From Comamonadaceae bacterium (GTDB taxonomy: Bacteria; Pseudomonadota; Gammaproteobacteria; Burkholderiales; Burkholderiaceae_C), in assembly GCA_947450895.1 (NCBI GenBank), contig CANFWT010000018.1:1-41762 (forward strand): 41,762 bases of DNA. The letters are read 5' to 3'. Below, piece by piece: positions 26,959 to 35,434 of this stretch. The notes beneath the pieces were generated by a model that did no database searches, had not been told where the DNA came from, and was given only the letters and a program-made list of their open reading frames with translations. The number at the start of each line of letters is the position of its first letter. Position 1 is the stretch's first letter. Position numbers and translations under genes: made by a program.

Positions 26959-27639
26959 TCAGGAAGCTGGCGCACCGGGCCCGACAAACAGCGCCAGCGC
27001 CGCGTCGCTCAGGTCGTCCAGGCTGGCGGCCTTGTGCGGGTCAAACCACTGCACCGACCAGTTCAGCGCACCCAAGATCAGCAAACGCGCCAAGCCTACG
27101 GGGGCGCGCAAGGCGCCGCTGGTGTGCAAGGCAGCGAGCACCGGCACCCACAGCGCCTCGTACTGGCTTTGCAGGGCGGCGAGTTCGGCACGCTGCGCGA
27201 CGTTGAGCGCGCGCGACTCGTACAGCATGACCGGAATGAAGTCACTGTCGGGCCCGAGCAGCACCGCAAAGTGGGTTTGCACCAGGCCGCGCAGCTGCGC
27301 CAGCGGCGGCTGCCCGGCGAGTTGCTGCAAGGTGGTCTGCTGACGCGCCAGGGCTGCGCGCATGCCTTCTTGCATGACGGCAAACAGCAAGGCGTCTTTG
27401 CTTTTGAAATGGTAGAAGGGCGAGCCGCTTTGCATGCCCGCCGCCGCCGCAATGTCGCGCGTGGTGGTGGCGGCAAAACCCTGGCTGCGAAACAGGGCGG
27501 CGGCGGTGGCCAACAGGGCGGCCCGGCGGTTGCCGTCGTCGCGCTCTTGCAGGGTTTTGCGCGGGCGGCCCCGGGGCCGTACCGCGTGCGCGCTGGGCGC
27601 GGTCAACGATTTCGGCGGGGCTGCGGTAGACGCGGGCAT
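26959..27639 (-). CDS. TetR-family transcriptional regulator
   Basis: A 226-residue regulator. The N-terminal 25 residues are Pro/Ala/Arg-rich (VRPRGRPRKT), followed by the TetR HTH: LLATAAALFRSQGFAATTTRDIAAAAGMQSGSPFYHFKSKDALL. The C-terminal ligand domain is helical and includes VMLYESRALNVAQRAELAALQ, a pattern found in regulators of acyl-CoA catabolism. Presumed ligands are acyl-CoAs of the pathway, by analogy only. The gene is 26 bp upstream of the SDR gene, in line with the dehydrogenase genes. A 28-bp palindrome lies 26 bp upstream of its start, the probable operator. Confidence 0.9.
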   Translation of the reverse strand: MPASTAAPPKSLTAPSAHAVRPRGRPRKTLQERDDGNRRAALLATAAALFRSQGFAATTTRDIAAAAGMQSGSPFYHFKSKDALLFAVMQEGMRAALARQQTTLQQLAGQPPLAQLRGLVQTHFAVLLGPDSDFIPVMLYESRALNVAQRAELAALQSQYEALWVPVLAALHTSGALRAPVGLARLLILGALNWSVQWFDPHKAASLDDLSDAALALFVGPGAPAS

Positions 27640-27664
27640 GGCCGCACCTTACCAAAGGCCGCTA

Positions 27665-27692
27665 TTTTTAGCAAGCGCTTGCTTGCTAAAAA
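27665..27692. promoter_or_regulatory. Palindromic operator candidate for the downstream TetR unit
   Basis: Arms TTTTTAGCAAGC (27665-27676) and GCTTGCTAAAAA (27681-27692) are perfect reverse complements around GCTT. An offset inner 14-bp palindrome (AGCAAGC/GCTTGCT, 27670-27683) overlaps. The T-rich side comes first on both strands, so it does not look like a terminator. Its place just upstream of the tetR start fits an autoregulatory operator. Confidence 0.65.
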
Positions 27693-27696
27693 TCAA

Positions 27697-28464
27697 TCAG
27701 AGCTTGGCGAAGTCGGGCTTGCGCTTTTCCAGGAAGGCGGAAAAAGCTTCTTTGGCATGGGGCGCTTGCAGCAGCCGGCCGAAGCTTTCGCCCTCCTCGC
27801 CCATTTGCGCCAGCATCTCCATCATCTGGCCTTTTTTCATCAAGCGCTTGGTCTCGATCAGCGAGGGCAAGGGCTTGGTCGCCAGCTTGCGTGCCTGCGC
27901 GTTGGCCAAATGATTGGCTTCGCTGGGCGGCACGATGCGGTTAACCAGGCCCATTTCCATCGCCGTCTCGGCGGTGAAAGGCTCGCCCAGTAGCAGGGCT
28001 TCTGCGGCGCGGTGGTAGCCCATCAGGCGGGGAGCGAGCAGGCTGGATGCGGCTTCAGCGCACAGGCCCAGGTTGACAAAGGGCATGGAAAACGCCGCGT
28101 TGTCGCCCGCGTAGACCAGGTCGCAATGGAACAGCATGGTGGTGCCCACGCCCACCGCCGGGCCGCAGACGGCGGCGACCAGGGGCTTAGGAAAAGCCGC
28201 AATGCCGCGCAAAAAGCGAAACACCGGCGACTCTTGGCTGCTGGCGCCGCCACGGGTCAAAAAGTCGCCAATGTCGTTGCCCGCGCTAAAAATCGTGGCG
28301 TGGCCCTGGATGACTACCGCGTGCACGCTGGCGTCATCGGCGGCCTGTAGCAAGGCGTCGGCACAAGCGCCGTACATGGCCTGGGTGAAGGAGTTTTTCT
28401 TCTCGATGCGGTTCAGGGTGAGGGTCATCACGCCGTCGGCGCTGTCAATCAATACGTCTTGCAT
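27697..28464 (-). CDS. Enoyl-CoA hydratase/isomerase family protein (ECI/PECI-like)
   Basis: A 255-residue crotonase-fold protein. The oxyanion-hole segments are IFSAGNDIGDF (about 58-68) and CGPAVGVGTTMLFHCDLVYA (about 100-119). The active-site segment is FVNLGLCAEAASSLLAPRLMG, with Glu137. The FSAGND and LGL..EAASS patterns are those of peroxisomal delta3,delta2-enoyl-CoA isomerases; the two-Glu arrangement of classical hydratases is not seen. Isomerisation of 3-enoyl- to 2-enoyl-CoA is therefore the favoured reaction. It starts at the ATG at 28462-28464 and lies 39 bp after the TesB-like thioesterase gene. It is the last gene before the palindrome and tetR. Confidence 0.88.
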   Translation of the reverse strand: MQDVLIDSADGVMTLTLNRIEKKNSFTQAMYGACADALLQAADDASVHAVVIQGHATIFSAGNDIGDFLTRGGASSQESPVFRFLRGIAAFPKPLVAAVCGPAVGVGTTMLFHCDLVYAGDNAAFSMPFVNLGLCAEAASSLLAPRLMGYHRAAEALLLGEPFTAETAMEMGLVNRIVPPSEANHLANAQARKLATKPLPSLIETKRLMKKGQMMEMLAQMGEEGESFGRLLQAPHAKEAFSAFLEKRKPDFAKL

Positions 28465-28503
28465 GGTGGGGGTCTCTTTGTGTCGCCAGGGTGGCAGAAA
28501 AAT

Positions 28504-29343
28504 CTAGTCTTTGAAATACACCAGCTGGTGCGTGGTGGCCAGCGGCACGCCGGCCTCGCTCCACAGGCACCCACTCTGGTCAAAAAAGCCATTGCGAAAC
28601 ACCTGGCCGCGTGCCTGGGCCAGCACGTAGCCGCTGCCCACCTGCGCGAGCTGGGCGCTGTCGGCATGAAAGTACACCGTCATGGACACCGTACCCGCGG
28701 GCGTCCAGTGCGCGCGGCGCACCCAGACGCGGGGAAAGAAGATGTCGGCCGTGGCCGCCAGCGCGGCAAAGTCCAAAGGCCGGTCGGCGCGGTCGCGCAC
28801 CCAGAGCTGGCTCAGGCTGGCTTCGTGCAGCGGCAAGGGGCTCTCGGAGCGGTCCCAGACCTGCGGCAGACCACCGGCCACCGAGCGCATGTCATAGCGT
28901 GTGAGCCAGACCACGTTGGGGGGAATCGCCGCGTCGGGCAGGGTATGGGGCGCTGGCACCTGCGGCATGGGCAGGTCGTTGGCGCCCCAAGTGTCGCGGC
29001 GCGCCGCCGTCATCGCGGTGCCGGTCAGCACGCATTGCAGCTGCCCGTCAGCGTCGGGCTGCTCGATGTCAAACACCCAGTGCTGGGTGGACCGGTTGGT
29101 GCGCGCAATGCGCAACTTCAAGGTGTAGGCACCGTCGGCAATGGCCGCCACGTAGTTCACGGTCAGCGACACCGGCTCGCCCAAGCACTGCGCGTGGCCC
29201 ACAATGGCCTGGAGCACGGTGGCCGCAGTGATGCCACCAAAGGGCCCCACCATATTGGCCCAGGCCGGGCTGGTAGCGCCCAAGTAGACACCGCCGCCCT
29301 GGGGCTGCAATTGCAGCGCGGCGTCAAATACGTGCAGGCTCAC
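28504..29343 (-). CDS. TesB-like acyl-CoA thioesterase
   Basis: A 279-residue double-hotdog protein of the acyl-CoA thioesterase II type. N-terminal half: GATSPAWANMVGPFGGITAATVLQAIVGH and VSLTVNYVAAIADG. C-terminal half: LSQLWVRDRADRPLDFAALAATADIFFPRVWVRR, then SMTVYFHADSAQL and a closing DQSGCLWSEAG. The start is GTG at 29341-29343, and its GTGA overlaps the stop codon of the upstream DUF2147 gene, so translation is probably coupled. It would hydrolyse acyl-CoAs in the cytoplasm; chain-length preference is unknown. The cluster holds a second, unrelated thioesterase at 23114-23647. Confidence 0.85.
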   Translation of the reverse strand: MSLHVFDAALQLQPQGGGVYLGATSPAWANMVGPFGGITAATVLQAIVGHAQCLGEPVSLTVNYVAAIADGAYTLKLRIARTNRSTQHWVFDIEQPDADGQLQCVLTGTAMTAARRDTWGANDLPMPQVPAPHTLPDAAIPPNVVWLTRYDMRSVAGGLPQVWDRSESPLPLHEASLSQLWVRDRADRPLDFAALAATADIFFPRVWVRRAHWTPAGTVSMTVYFHADSAQLAQVGSGYVLAQARGQVFRNGFFDQSGCLWSEAGVPLATTHQLVYFKD

Positions 29344-29783
29344 TCGACACGAACCCAGGTTTGGGTACGACCCAGCAGCGGCGTGCCGACGTAGCCACGG
29401 ACTTCGAGCTTCTTACCGCCTTCAATAGGCGTGAGGCGCAATCGGTAGTCGGTGCCGTTGTCGGGGTCAAGAATCTTGCCCTCCTCCCACACGTCTTTGC
29501 CATCCACTTTCTTGCCACCACGGATGATTTCCATGCCCACTTTGGGTTTGTCTTTGCGGTCGTCGGTGCACTTGACGCAGTTGGGCTCGGCTTTGGGGTC
29601 GGGGTTGATGGCTTTTTCCACCACGCCCGACATGACGCCGCTGGCGTTGGTGCTGATGCGAATCACCGCCTTGGGTTTGTTGGTGGCATCGTCAATGCTG
29701 TGCCAGACGCCTAAGGGGGTCACTTGGGCTTGAACCAGAGCGGCAGCGCCACTCAGCAGCAAGGGAAACAAAATTTTCTTCAT
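29340..29783 (-). CDS. Exported DUF2147 family protein
   Basis: A 147-residue protein with a Sec signal peptide (MKKILFPLLLSGAAALVQA) and the DUF2147 body: GVWHSIDDATNKPKAVIRI, a CVKC pair, then GMEIIRGGKKVDGKDVWEEGKILDPDNGTDYRLRLTPIEGGKKLEVRGYVGTPLLGRTQTW. The family is periplasmic, probably a small beta-barrel, with no established function. A ribosome-binding site (GGAG) precedes the ATG. It overlaps the TesB-like thioesterase gene (GTGA), so it belongs to the acyl-CoA operon by position. That an exported protein is locked into this operon is unexpected. DUF2147 genes often appear near acyl-CoA dehydrogenase genes in Burkholderiales, as far as I recall. Confidence 0.88.
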   Translation of the reverse strand: MKKILFPLLLSGAAALVQAQVTPLGVWHSIDDATNKPKAVIRISTNASGVMSGVVEKAINPDPKAEPNCVKCTDDRKDKPKVGMEIIRGGKKVDGKDVWEEGKILDPDNGTDYRLRLTPIEGGKKLEVRGYVGTPLLGRTQTWVRVE

Positions 29784-29824
29784 AGCAAACTCCGTAGTGC
29801 GAGGATGGTAGACAGGGTGGGAAT

Positions 29825-31621
29825 TCAGGCAAAAACTGCGTCGGTGTCCATCAACACCGCGCTGCCAGCGCGCGCGGTTTGCATCAGCGTCGCGGTCTCG
29901 GGGAACAGCTTGGCAAAGTAAAAGCGTGCGGTTTGCAGCTTGGCTTGGTAGAACGGGTCCGTGTTACCGGCTTCGATCTCGCGCAAGGCGACCTGCGCCA
30001 TGCGGGCCCAGAAATAGCCAAACACCATGTGGCCGGCCACGCGCAGGTAGTCCACCGCAGCGGCGCCCACCTCGTCGGGGTTTTGCATGCCTTTCATGCC
30101 GATTTCCATGGTGAACTGGGTCATTTGCTCGCCCAGGGTGGCCACGGGGCCAATGAATTCTTTCATGCTGGCGTTGTCCGCTTCTTCTTTGGCCAACTTG
30201 CCAATGAGCTTGCCAAACTTGCGCAGCGTGGCGCCCTGGTTGCCCAGGATTTTGCGGCCCAGCAGGTCCAGCGACTGGATGGTGTTGGTGCCCTCGTAAA
30301 TCATGTTGATGCGGGCGTCGCGCACAAACTGCTCCATGCCCCATTCCTTAATGAAGCCGTGGCCACCAAACACCTGCAGGCAGCCCGAAGTAGCGGTCCA
30401 GCCGTTGTCGGTGATAAAGGCTTTAACGATGGGGGTGAGCATGGCCAGCATCTCGCCGGCGTCTTTGCGCACCTGCTCGTCGGGGTGGCCGTGCTCTTGT
30501 TCGAGCAGCATGGCGCCATAGGCCTGCAGCGCGCGGCCGCCTTCGGCGTAGGCCTTGGCGGTGAGCAGCATCTTGCGCACGTCGGGGTGCACGATGATGG
30601 GGTCGGCCGCCTTGTCCTTGGCCTTGACGCCCGAGAGCGAGCGCATCTGGATGCGGTCTTTGGCGTAAGCCAGCGCGTTCTGGTAAGCCACTTCGGTCAG
30701 GCCCAGCGACTGGTTGCCCACGCCCAGGCGCGCGGCGTTCATCATCACAAACATGCCGTTCATGCCCTTGTTGGGCGCGCCCACCATGCTGCCCACGGCG
30801 CCGTCGAGCACCATTTGGCAGGTGGCGTTGGCCTTGATGCCCATCTTGTGCTCGATGCCGCCGCAGTAAATGCCGTTGCGTTCGCCCAGGCTGCCATCGG
30901 CCTTGACCAAGAACTTAGGCACCACAAACAGGCTCACACCCTTGATGCCGGGGGGCGCATCGCTCAGGCGCGCAAGCACCAGGTGGACGATGTTCTCGCT
31001 CATGTCGTGCTCGCCGGCGCTGATAAAGATCTTGTTGCCGGTCAGCCGGTAGGTTCCGTCGGGCTGCAACTCGGCCTTGGTGCGCATCAGGCCCAGGTCG
31101 GTGCCACAGTGCGGCTCGGTCAGGCACATGGTGCCGGTCCACTGGCCGCTGGTCATTTTGTGCAGGTAGGTGGCTTTTTGCTCGTCGGTGCCGTGTGCGG
31201 CCAAAGAGGCATAGGCGCCGTGCGTGAGGCCGGGGTACATGGTCCAGGCCTGGTTGGCGCTGTTGAGCATCTCGTAAAACATCTGGTTGACGATCAGTGG
31301 CAGACCCTGGCCGCCATAGGCTGGGTCGCAGCCCAGCGCCGCCCATCCGCCCGCCACGTACTGGGCGTAGGCGTCCTTAAAGCCCTTGGGGGTGGTAACG
31401 CTGTGCGTCTTGGGGTCGAGCACGCAGCCCTCGGCGTCGCCGCTGATATTCAAAGGAAACAGCACCTCGCTGGCGAACTTGCCGCCTTCCTCAAGCACCG
31501 CGTTGATGGTGTCGGCATCCATGTCAGCGTGCTTAGGGATCTGCTGCAAGTCGTCCACGATGTGCAACAACTCGTGCATCACAAACTGCATGTCGCGCAA
31601 AGGCGGGGTATAGCTGGGCAT
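29825..31621 (-). CDS. Acyl-CoA dehydrogenase, ~600-residue type (DmdC-like)
   Basis: A 598-residue acyl-CoA dehydrogenase with an N-terminal extension and an extra C-terminal domain, the architecture of 3-methylmercaptopropionyl-CoA dehydrogenase DmdC and related long enzymes. Segments: MCLTEPHCGTDLGLMRTKA (about 165-183), LTGNKIFISAGEHDM, GVSLFVVPKFL, IEHKMGIKANATCQM and VFGGHGFIKEWGMEQFVRD. The base is Glu443 in MIYEGTNTIQSLDL, the MCAD-type position, unlike the two shorter dehydrogenases of the region. A strong AAGGAG precedes the ATG at 31619-31621. The actual substrate is unknown: most members act on medium- or long-chain acyl-CoAs. It lies 38 bp after a tetR gene. Confidence 0.93.
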   Translation of the reverse strand: MPSYTPPLRDMQFVMHELLHIVDDLQQIPKHADMDADTINAVLEEGGKFASEVLFPLNISGDAEGCVLDPKTHSVTTPKGFKDAYAQYVAGGWAALGCDPAYGGQGLPLIVNQMFYEMLNSANQAWTMYPGLTHGAYASLAAHGTDEQKATYLHKMTSGQWTGTMCLTEPHCGTDLGLMRTKAELQPDGTYRLTGNKIFISAGEHDMSENIVHLVLARLSDAPPGIKGVSLFVVPKFLVKADGSLGERNGIYCGGIEHKMGIKANATCQMVLDGAVGSMVGAPNKGMNGMFVMMNAARLGVGNQSLGLTEVAYQNALAYAKDRIQMRSLSGVKAKDKAADPIIVHPDVRKMLLTAKAYAEGGRALQAYGAMLLEQEHGHPDEQVRKDAGEMLAMLTPIVKAFITDNGWTATSGCLQVFGGHGFIKEWGMEQFVRDARINMIYEGTNTIQSLDLLGRKILGNQGATLRKFGKLIGKLAKEEADNASMKEFIGPVATLGEQMTQFTMEIGMKGMQNPDEVGAAAVDYLRVAGHMVFGYFWARMAQVALREIEAGNTDPFYQAKLQTARFYFAKLFPETATLMQTARAGSAVLMDTDAVFA

Positions 31622-31659
31622 GAAGAAAACTCCTTGAGATGACGGGAAGGGGAAAGAAG

Positions 31660-32340
31660 CTAGGAAGAAGAATCAGGCGCACCGGGCACGCCGTAGCGGG
31701 CCAGGATGTCGTCAAAACCTCGGTTGGCCCGCGCCAGAGAGCCCGGGTTCTTCAGGAACCGGGCCTCGTAGTGCAGGGCCAATATCAGGGCATGAATCTC
31801 AAAGGCGACCTGCTGTTCGTCGGCATCGGCACTCAGGTGGCCGCAGTCTTTGGCCAGCACCACCGCGCGGTACAGCGCTTGCAGCCAGGTTTGCACTGAG
31901 TGGGCCAGAGCCTCACGCACGGGGCCGGGGCGGTCATCAAACTCGACGGCGCCACTGATAAAAATGCAGCCCGATTGAATCTCGACGGCTACGCGCTTCA
32001 TCCAGTTGTCAAACAAGGCGCGCAGCCGGGGCAGGCCTTTGGGCGCTTGCAGGGCGGGGTAAAAAACCTCTTGCTCAAAGGTGGCGAAATACTCGCGGAT
32101 GACGGAGATTTGCAGTTCTTCGCGCGAGCCAAAGTGGGCAAAAACGCCAGACTTGCTCATGTGCATCAGTTCGGCAAGGCTGCCGATACTCAGGCCTTCG
32201 AGTCCCACCTGGGTACTTAATGTCACCGCCGCATGCACGATGGCTTGCTTGGTTTGCTGACCTTTGAGCATAGAGCGGCCCCCGGCGCGCTCGGGCTCGG
32301 TAGACGCAAGCAAGGAATCAGAAAAAACAGGCTGGGACAT
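31660..32340 (-). CDS. TetR-family transcriptional regulator
   Basis: A 226-residue regulator with the HTH region IVHAAVTLSTQVGLEGLSIGSLAELMHMSKSGVFAHFGSREELQISVIREYF. The C-terminal domain contains GCIFISGAVEFDDRPGPVREAL, LADEQ-type acidic stretches and HALILALHYEARFL, a pattern of TetR proteins that adjoin long acyl-CoA dehydrogenases. The start is the ATG at 32338-32340; the preceding TTG is out of favour. It leads the operon with the 598-residue dehydrogenase. A 26-bp near-perfect palindrome 13 bp upstream of the start is the likely autoregulatory operator. Confidence 0.9.
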   Translation of the reverse strand: MSQPVFSDSLLASTEPERAGGRSMLKGQQTKQAIVHAAVTLSTQVGLEGLSIGSLAELMHMSKSGVFAHFGSREELQISVIREYFATFEQEVFYPALQAPKGLPRLRALFDNWMKRVAVEIQSGCIFISGAVEFDDRPGPVREALAHSVQTWLQALYRAVVLAKDCGHLSADADEQQVAFEIHALILALHYEARFLKNPGSLARANRGFDDILARYGVPGAPDSSS

Positions 32341-32353
32341 CAAGGCGGGGCAT

Positions 32354-32379
32354 CAAAATAGAACGACCGTGCTATTTTG
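32354..32379. promoter_or_regulatory. Palindromic operator candidate for the upstream TetR unit
   Basis: A 26-bp palindrome with 11 of 12 base pairs matching: CAAAATAGAACG on the left and CGTGCTATTTTG on the right around a central AC. It lies 13 bp upstream of the tetR start. Its core (AATAGnACG-N2-CGTnCTATT) has the size and symmetry of TetR-family operators. Confidence 0.7.
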
Positions 32380-32448
32380 CACCATTTCAATCCAGCCGCT
32401 TCACCAAGTGGCGCCCATGCGACGCCCACAGGAAACTGGAGTCGGTGC

Positions 32449-33330
32449 TTACGAGGACCGGATCATGGTGCCAAAAGCCTGGTCCGTCAGGATTTCCAGC
32501 AACAGCACATGGGGCACGCGGCCGTCGACGATGTGCACCGCCTTGACGCCGCTCTTGGCCGCGTCCAGCGCGCCGCTGATCTTGGGCAGCATGCCGCCGG
32601 AGATGGTGCCGTCGGCGAACAGGGCGTCGATTTGGCGCGCGCTGAGTTCGGTGAGCAGTTCACCGTCCTTGTTGAGCACCCCGCTGATGTTGGTCAGCAT
32701 CAAGAGCTTCTCGGCGTGCAGCACGGTGGCCAGTTTGGCGGCCACCACATCGGCGTTGATGTTGTAGCTTTCGTTGTTTTCGCCAAAGCCTATGGGGCTA
32801 ATGACCGGAATAAAAGCATCGTCCTGCAAGGCCTTGACCACGCTGGGGTCGATGCTGACGATGTCGCCAACCTGGCCGACGTCAAGTTCAATGCGGGGGT
32901 CGGCGTTGTCCAGCATTTTGAGCTTTTGGGCCCGGATCATGGCGCCGTCGCGCCCGGTCAGACCCACGGCCTTGCCGCCCGCTTGGTTGATGAGGCCCAC
33001 GATGTCTTGCTGCACTTCGCCGCCCAGCACCCACTCGACCACTTCCATGGTCTCGGCATCGGTCACCCGCATGCCCTGGATGAATTCGCCGGTTTTACCC
33101 AGGCGCTTTAGCGCGTTCTCAATTTGCGGCCCGCCGCCATGCACCACCACCGGGTTGATGCCCACCAGCTTGAGCAAGACCACGTCTTGGGCAAATGCAG
33201 CTTGCAGCGCCGGGTCGGTCATGGCGTTTCCACCGTACTTGATGACCATGGTTTTTCCATGGAACTTGCGGATGTAGGGAAGGGCCTGGGCCAGAATTTC
33301 GGCCTTGTCGTGGGGGGAAAGGGTGGTCAT
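32449..33330 (-). CDS. argB: Acetylglutamate kinase
   Basis: A 293-residue amino-acid kinase that phosphorylates N-acetylglutamate in arginine synthesis. ATP/substrate motifs: [70 protein letters not shown] and [27 protein letters not shown]. The N-terminal extension [23 protein letters not shown] is typical of arginine-sensitive hexameric ArgB, so feedback control by arginine is likely. It is a single gene here, 51 bp upstream of the polysaccharide dehydratase stop side, and argG lies far away at 5.4 kb. Confidence 0.97.
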   Translation of the reverse strand: MTTLSPHDKAEILAQALPYIRKFHGKTMVIKYGGNAMTDPALQAAFAQDVVLLKLVGINPVVVHGGGPQIENALKRLGKTGEFIQGMRVTDAETMEVVEWVLGGEVQQDIVGLINQAGGKAVGLTGRDGAMIRAQKLKMLDNADPRIELDVGQVGDIVSIDPSVVKALQDDAFIPVISPIGFGENNESYNINADVVAAKLATVLHAEKLLMLTNISGVLNKDGELLTELSARQIDALFADGTISGGMLPKISGALDAAKSGVKAVHIVDGRVPHVLLLEILTDQAFGTMIRSS

Positions 33331-33381
33331 GGTGGGCAGCGTGCCGATGAAAGAGTGGTAAGGGTTAAGGCGTCCGATTAT

Positions 33382-35250
33382 TCACACAGTGGCGGGCGCC
33401 GGAAAACCCTGCACGCACTGGGCCAGCACGGTGCGGATGCGATGCTCGTCATCGGCCTGCGCAGCGCGACGCAATGCGTGCAGTTGCGGCTCCAAATCCG
33501 CCCAGGGCACAAAGGCCTCCTGTGCACGCAGGATGCGCGGGTGGGGCGTGGGCTCGGGGTTGTCGCCAATCAAGAGCTCTTCGTACAGCTTTTCGCCAGG
33601 GCGCAAGCCGGTAATTGAAATGGCAATGTCGCCATCCGGGCGAGAGGCATCGCGCACCGACAAACCAGACAAATGAACCATGCGACGCGCCAAGTCGATG
33701 ATCTTGACCGGCTCCCCCATGTCCAAGACAAACACATCTCCGCCTTGCCCCATGGCGCCAGCCTGCACGACCAACTGCGCGGCCTCAGGAATGGTCATGA
33801 AATAACGCGTGACCTCCGCATGGGTGACCGTGAGCGGCCCGCCATTGGCCAGTTGCTGGCGAAACAAGGGAACCACGCTGCCACTAGAGCCCAGCACATT
33901 GCCAAAACGAACCATAGAAAAGCATGTAGGCCCCGGGGCGGCCGCCAAGGCCTGCAGCACCAATTCAGCCATTCGCTTTGTGGCACCCATGACATTGGTC
34001 GGGCGCACCGCCTTGTCGGTGCTCACCAGAACAAAGCGTTGCGCACCGCTGGCAAGCGCTGCCTGCGCCATGTTCCAGGTACCAAAAACATTGTTCAATA
34101 CGCCCTCGCCGGCATTGGTTTCCACCATAGGCACGTGCTTGTAGGCCGCCGCGTGGTACACCGTGTCAGGCTGGTAACGCATGCAGACGGCGCGCATCCG
34201 ATCCAAATGCGCCACACTGCCCAAGAGAGCCACGAGCTCCACCTCCAGGCCTTGCGCCACACACAGGGCCTGGAGCTCCTGGTGAATGGCATACAGGCCA
34301 AACTCGTTGTGGTCCAGCAACAGCAATTGGCGCGGGCGCTGCTCCACGATGCTGCGGGACAACTCGGACCCGATGCTGCCGCCGGCGCCGGTTACCAGCA
34401 CTGTCTTGCCCCTCAGGTCACGCCCGAGCAAGTCTTGGTGCGGCGCAACCGGCTCGCGCCCCAGCAAATCCTCAATATCAAGCTCCCGAAAGTCCTGAAC
34501 CGTGACCCGTCCGGTCGCCAGATCCGCCATGCTGGGCAAGGTGCGCACATGCACAGGCAAGGAATTGAGGGACTGAATAATGGCATGGCGGCGTTGGCGC
34601 GACGCACTGGGCATAGCCAGCAATATATCGGTGATGTGGTCTTGCAACACCCGCTGCTCCACCTCGGCCGCGGGAGTGACCAGCACGCCATTGATACTGC
34701 GACCCACTTTGGCAGGGTCGTCGTCAACAAAACCGACCAGTTCAAATTGCCGCGACACCGCCATGGCCACGGCAGTCTGAACACCGGCTGTACCAGCACC
34801 AAATATGAGCAGACGCCTCACTGGTGTTCCATCGCCATCGGCCAAGCCTGCGAGCCAAAATCTAGCCATTGCACGGCTGGCACCCACCAGTATCAAGAAA
34901 ATAAGTGGCTGCAAAATTCCCAAGCTGCGCGGAACCATCAGCCATTGGGTTGATATCAGTACCCCAATAAGGATGATGGCGTAAACGCTGATGGCCTTGG
35001 TAGTGGCAATAAGAGCAGCTTGCCCGGTGTACCGAAAAATAGCGCGGTACAAGCCAAAACGGATAAATACAGGAATCGCCAAAAGGGGAATCAGCAAATA
35101 CACCCGCGCCTGAACGGGCGTAGGGACGTGCAGGGTATCGAGCCGAAGTGAAAAAGCCAGCCAAGTCGCCAGCAAAGACAAAAAAACATCGACAGCGATA
35201 ACTGCCAGACGCTTGCTGCTGCGCGACCACGCCAGTACTGCAACATGCAT
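33382..35250 (-). CDS. Membrane-bound nucleotide-sugar 4,6-dehydratase (WbpM/PglF/CapD family)
   Basis: A 622-residue protein with four N-terminal transmembrane helices (about 14-36, 50-66, 82-104 and 110-124). A CoA-binding-like Rossmann region (LLIFGAGTAGVQ, 148-159) follows, then the catalytic SDR domain with VTGAGGSIGSELS (286-298). The active site has VSTDKAVRPTNVMGATK, i.e. Asp412-Lys413 and Met421-xxx-Lys425, the family's replacement of YxxxK. Such enzymes dehydrate UDP-GlcNAc to the 4-keto-6-deoxy sugar, the precursor of QuiNAc, FucNAc or bacillosamine. It is the last gene of the cluster, after hns. Length and helices fit WbpM rather than the short soluble FlaA1. Confidence 0.92.
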   Translation of the reverse strand: MHVAVLAWSRSSKRLAVIAVDVFLSLLATWLAFSLRLDTLHVPTPVQARVYLLIPLLAIPVFIRFGLYRAIFRYTGQAALIATTKAISVYAIILIGVLISTQWLMVPRSLGILQPLIFLILVGASRAMARFWLAGLADGDGTPVRRLLIFGAGTAGVQTAVAMAVSRQFELVGFVDDDPAKVGRSINGVLVTPAAEVEQRVLQDHITDILLAMPSASRQRRHAIIQSLNSLPVHVRTLPSMADLATGRVTVQDFRELDIEDLLGREPVAPHQDLLGRDLRGKTVLVTGAGGSIGSELSRSIVEQRPRQLLLLDHNEFGLYAIHQELQALCVAQGLEVELVALLGSVAHLDRMRAVCMRYQPDTVYHAAAYKHVPMVETNAGEGVLNNVFGTWNMAQAALASGAQRFVLVSTDKAVRPTNVMGATKRMAELVLQALAAAPGPTCFSMVRFGNVLGSSGSVVPLFRQQLANGGPLTVTHAEVTRYFMTIPEAAQLVVQAGAMGQGGDVFVLDMGEPVKIIDLARRMVHLSGLSVRDASRPDGDIAISITGLRPGEKLYEELLIGDNPEPTPHPRILRAQEAFVPWADLEPQLHALRRAAQADDEHRIRTVLAQCVQGFPAPATV

Positions 35251-35349
35251 ATCAGGGGTGACTCAATGAAAAAAGAAAAAGCCGATCCAAAGCAATACTA
35301 TGCGCCACTGTTTTCGGTCCGGTGCGCCCGCAAGGTAACCATTGACCGC

Positions 35350-35403
35350 TCCCTAAAAACAAAGGCCGCCTGGACGCGCGCGAAAGGCGCACACCCAGGC
35401 GGC
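35350..35403 (-). terminator. Intrinsic terminator downstream of the H-NS gene
   Basis: On the minus strand a perfect 9-bp GC stem (GCCGCCTGG pairing with CCAGGCGGC, 35365-35373 and 35395-35403) with a further GC-rich inner pairing is followed by CTTTGTTTTTAGGG. It lies 31 bp beyond the hns stop and separates hns from the dehydratase gene, which must then have its own promoter in 35251-35349. Confidence 0.8.
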
Positions 35404-35434
35404 ATGGAGCCGCAAAAACCGGCAACGGACCGAA

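Noticed and set aside
29879..31642. 587-codon open frame on the plus strand
   Set aside because: Exact mirror of the 598-residue acyl-CoA dehydrogenase; composition typical of an antisense reading.
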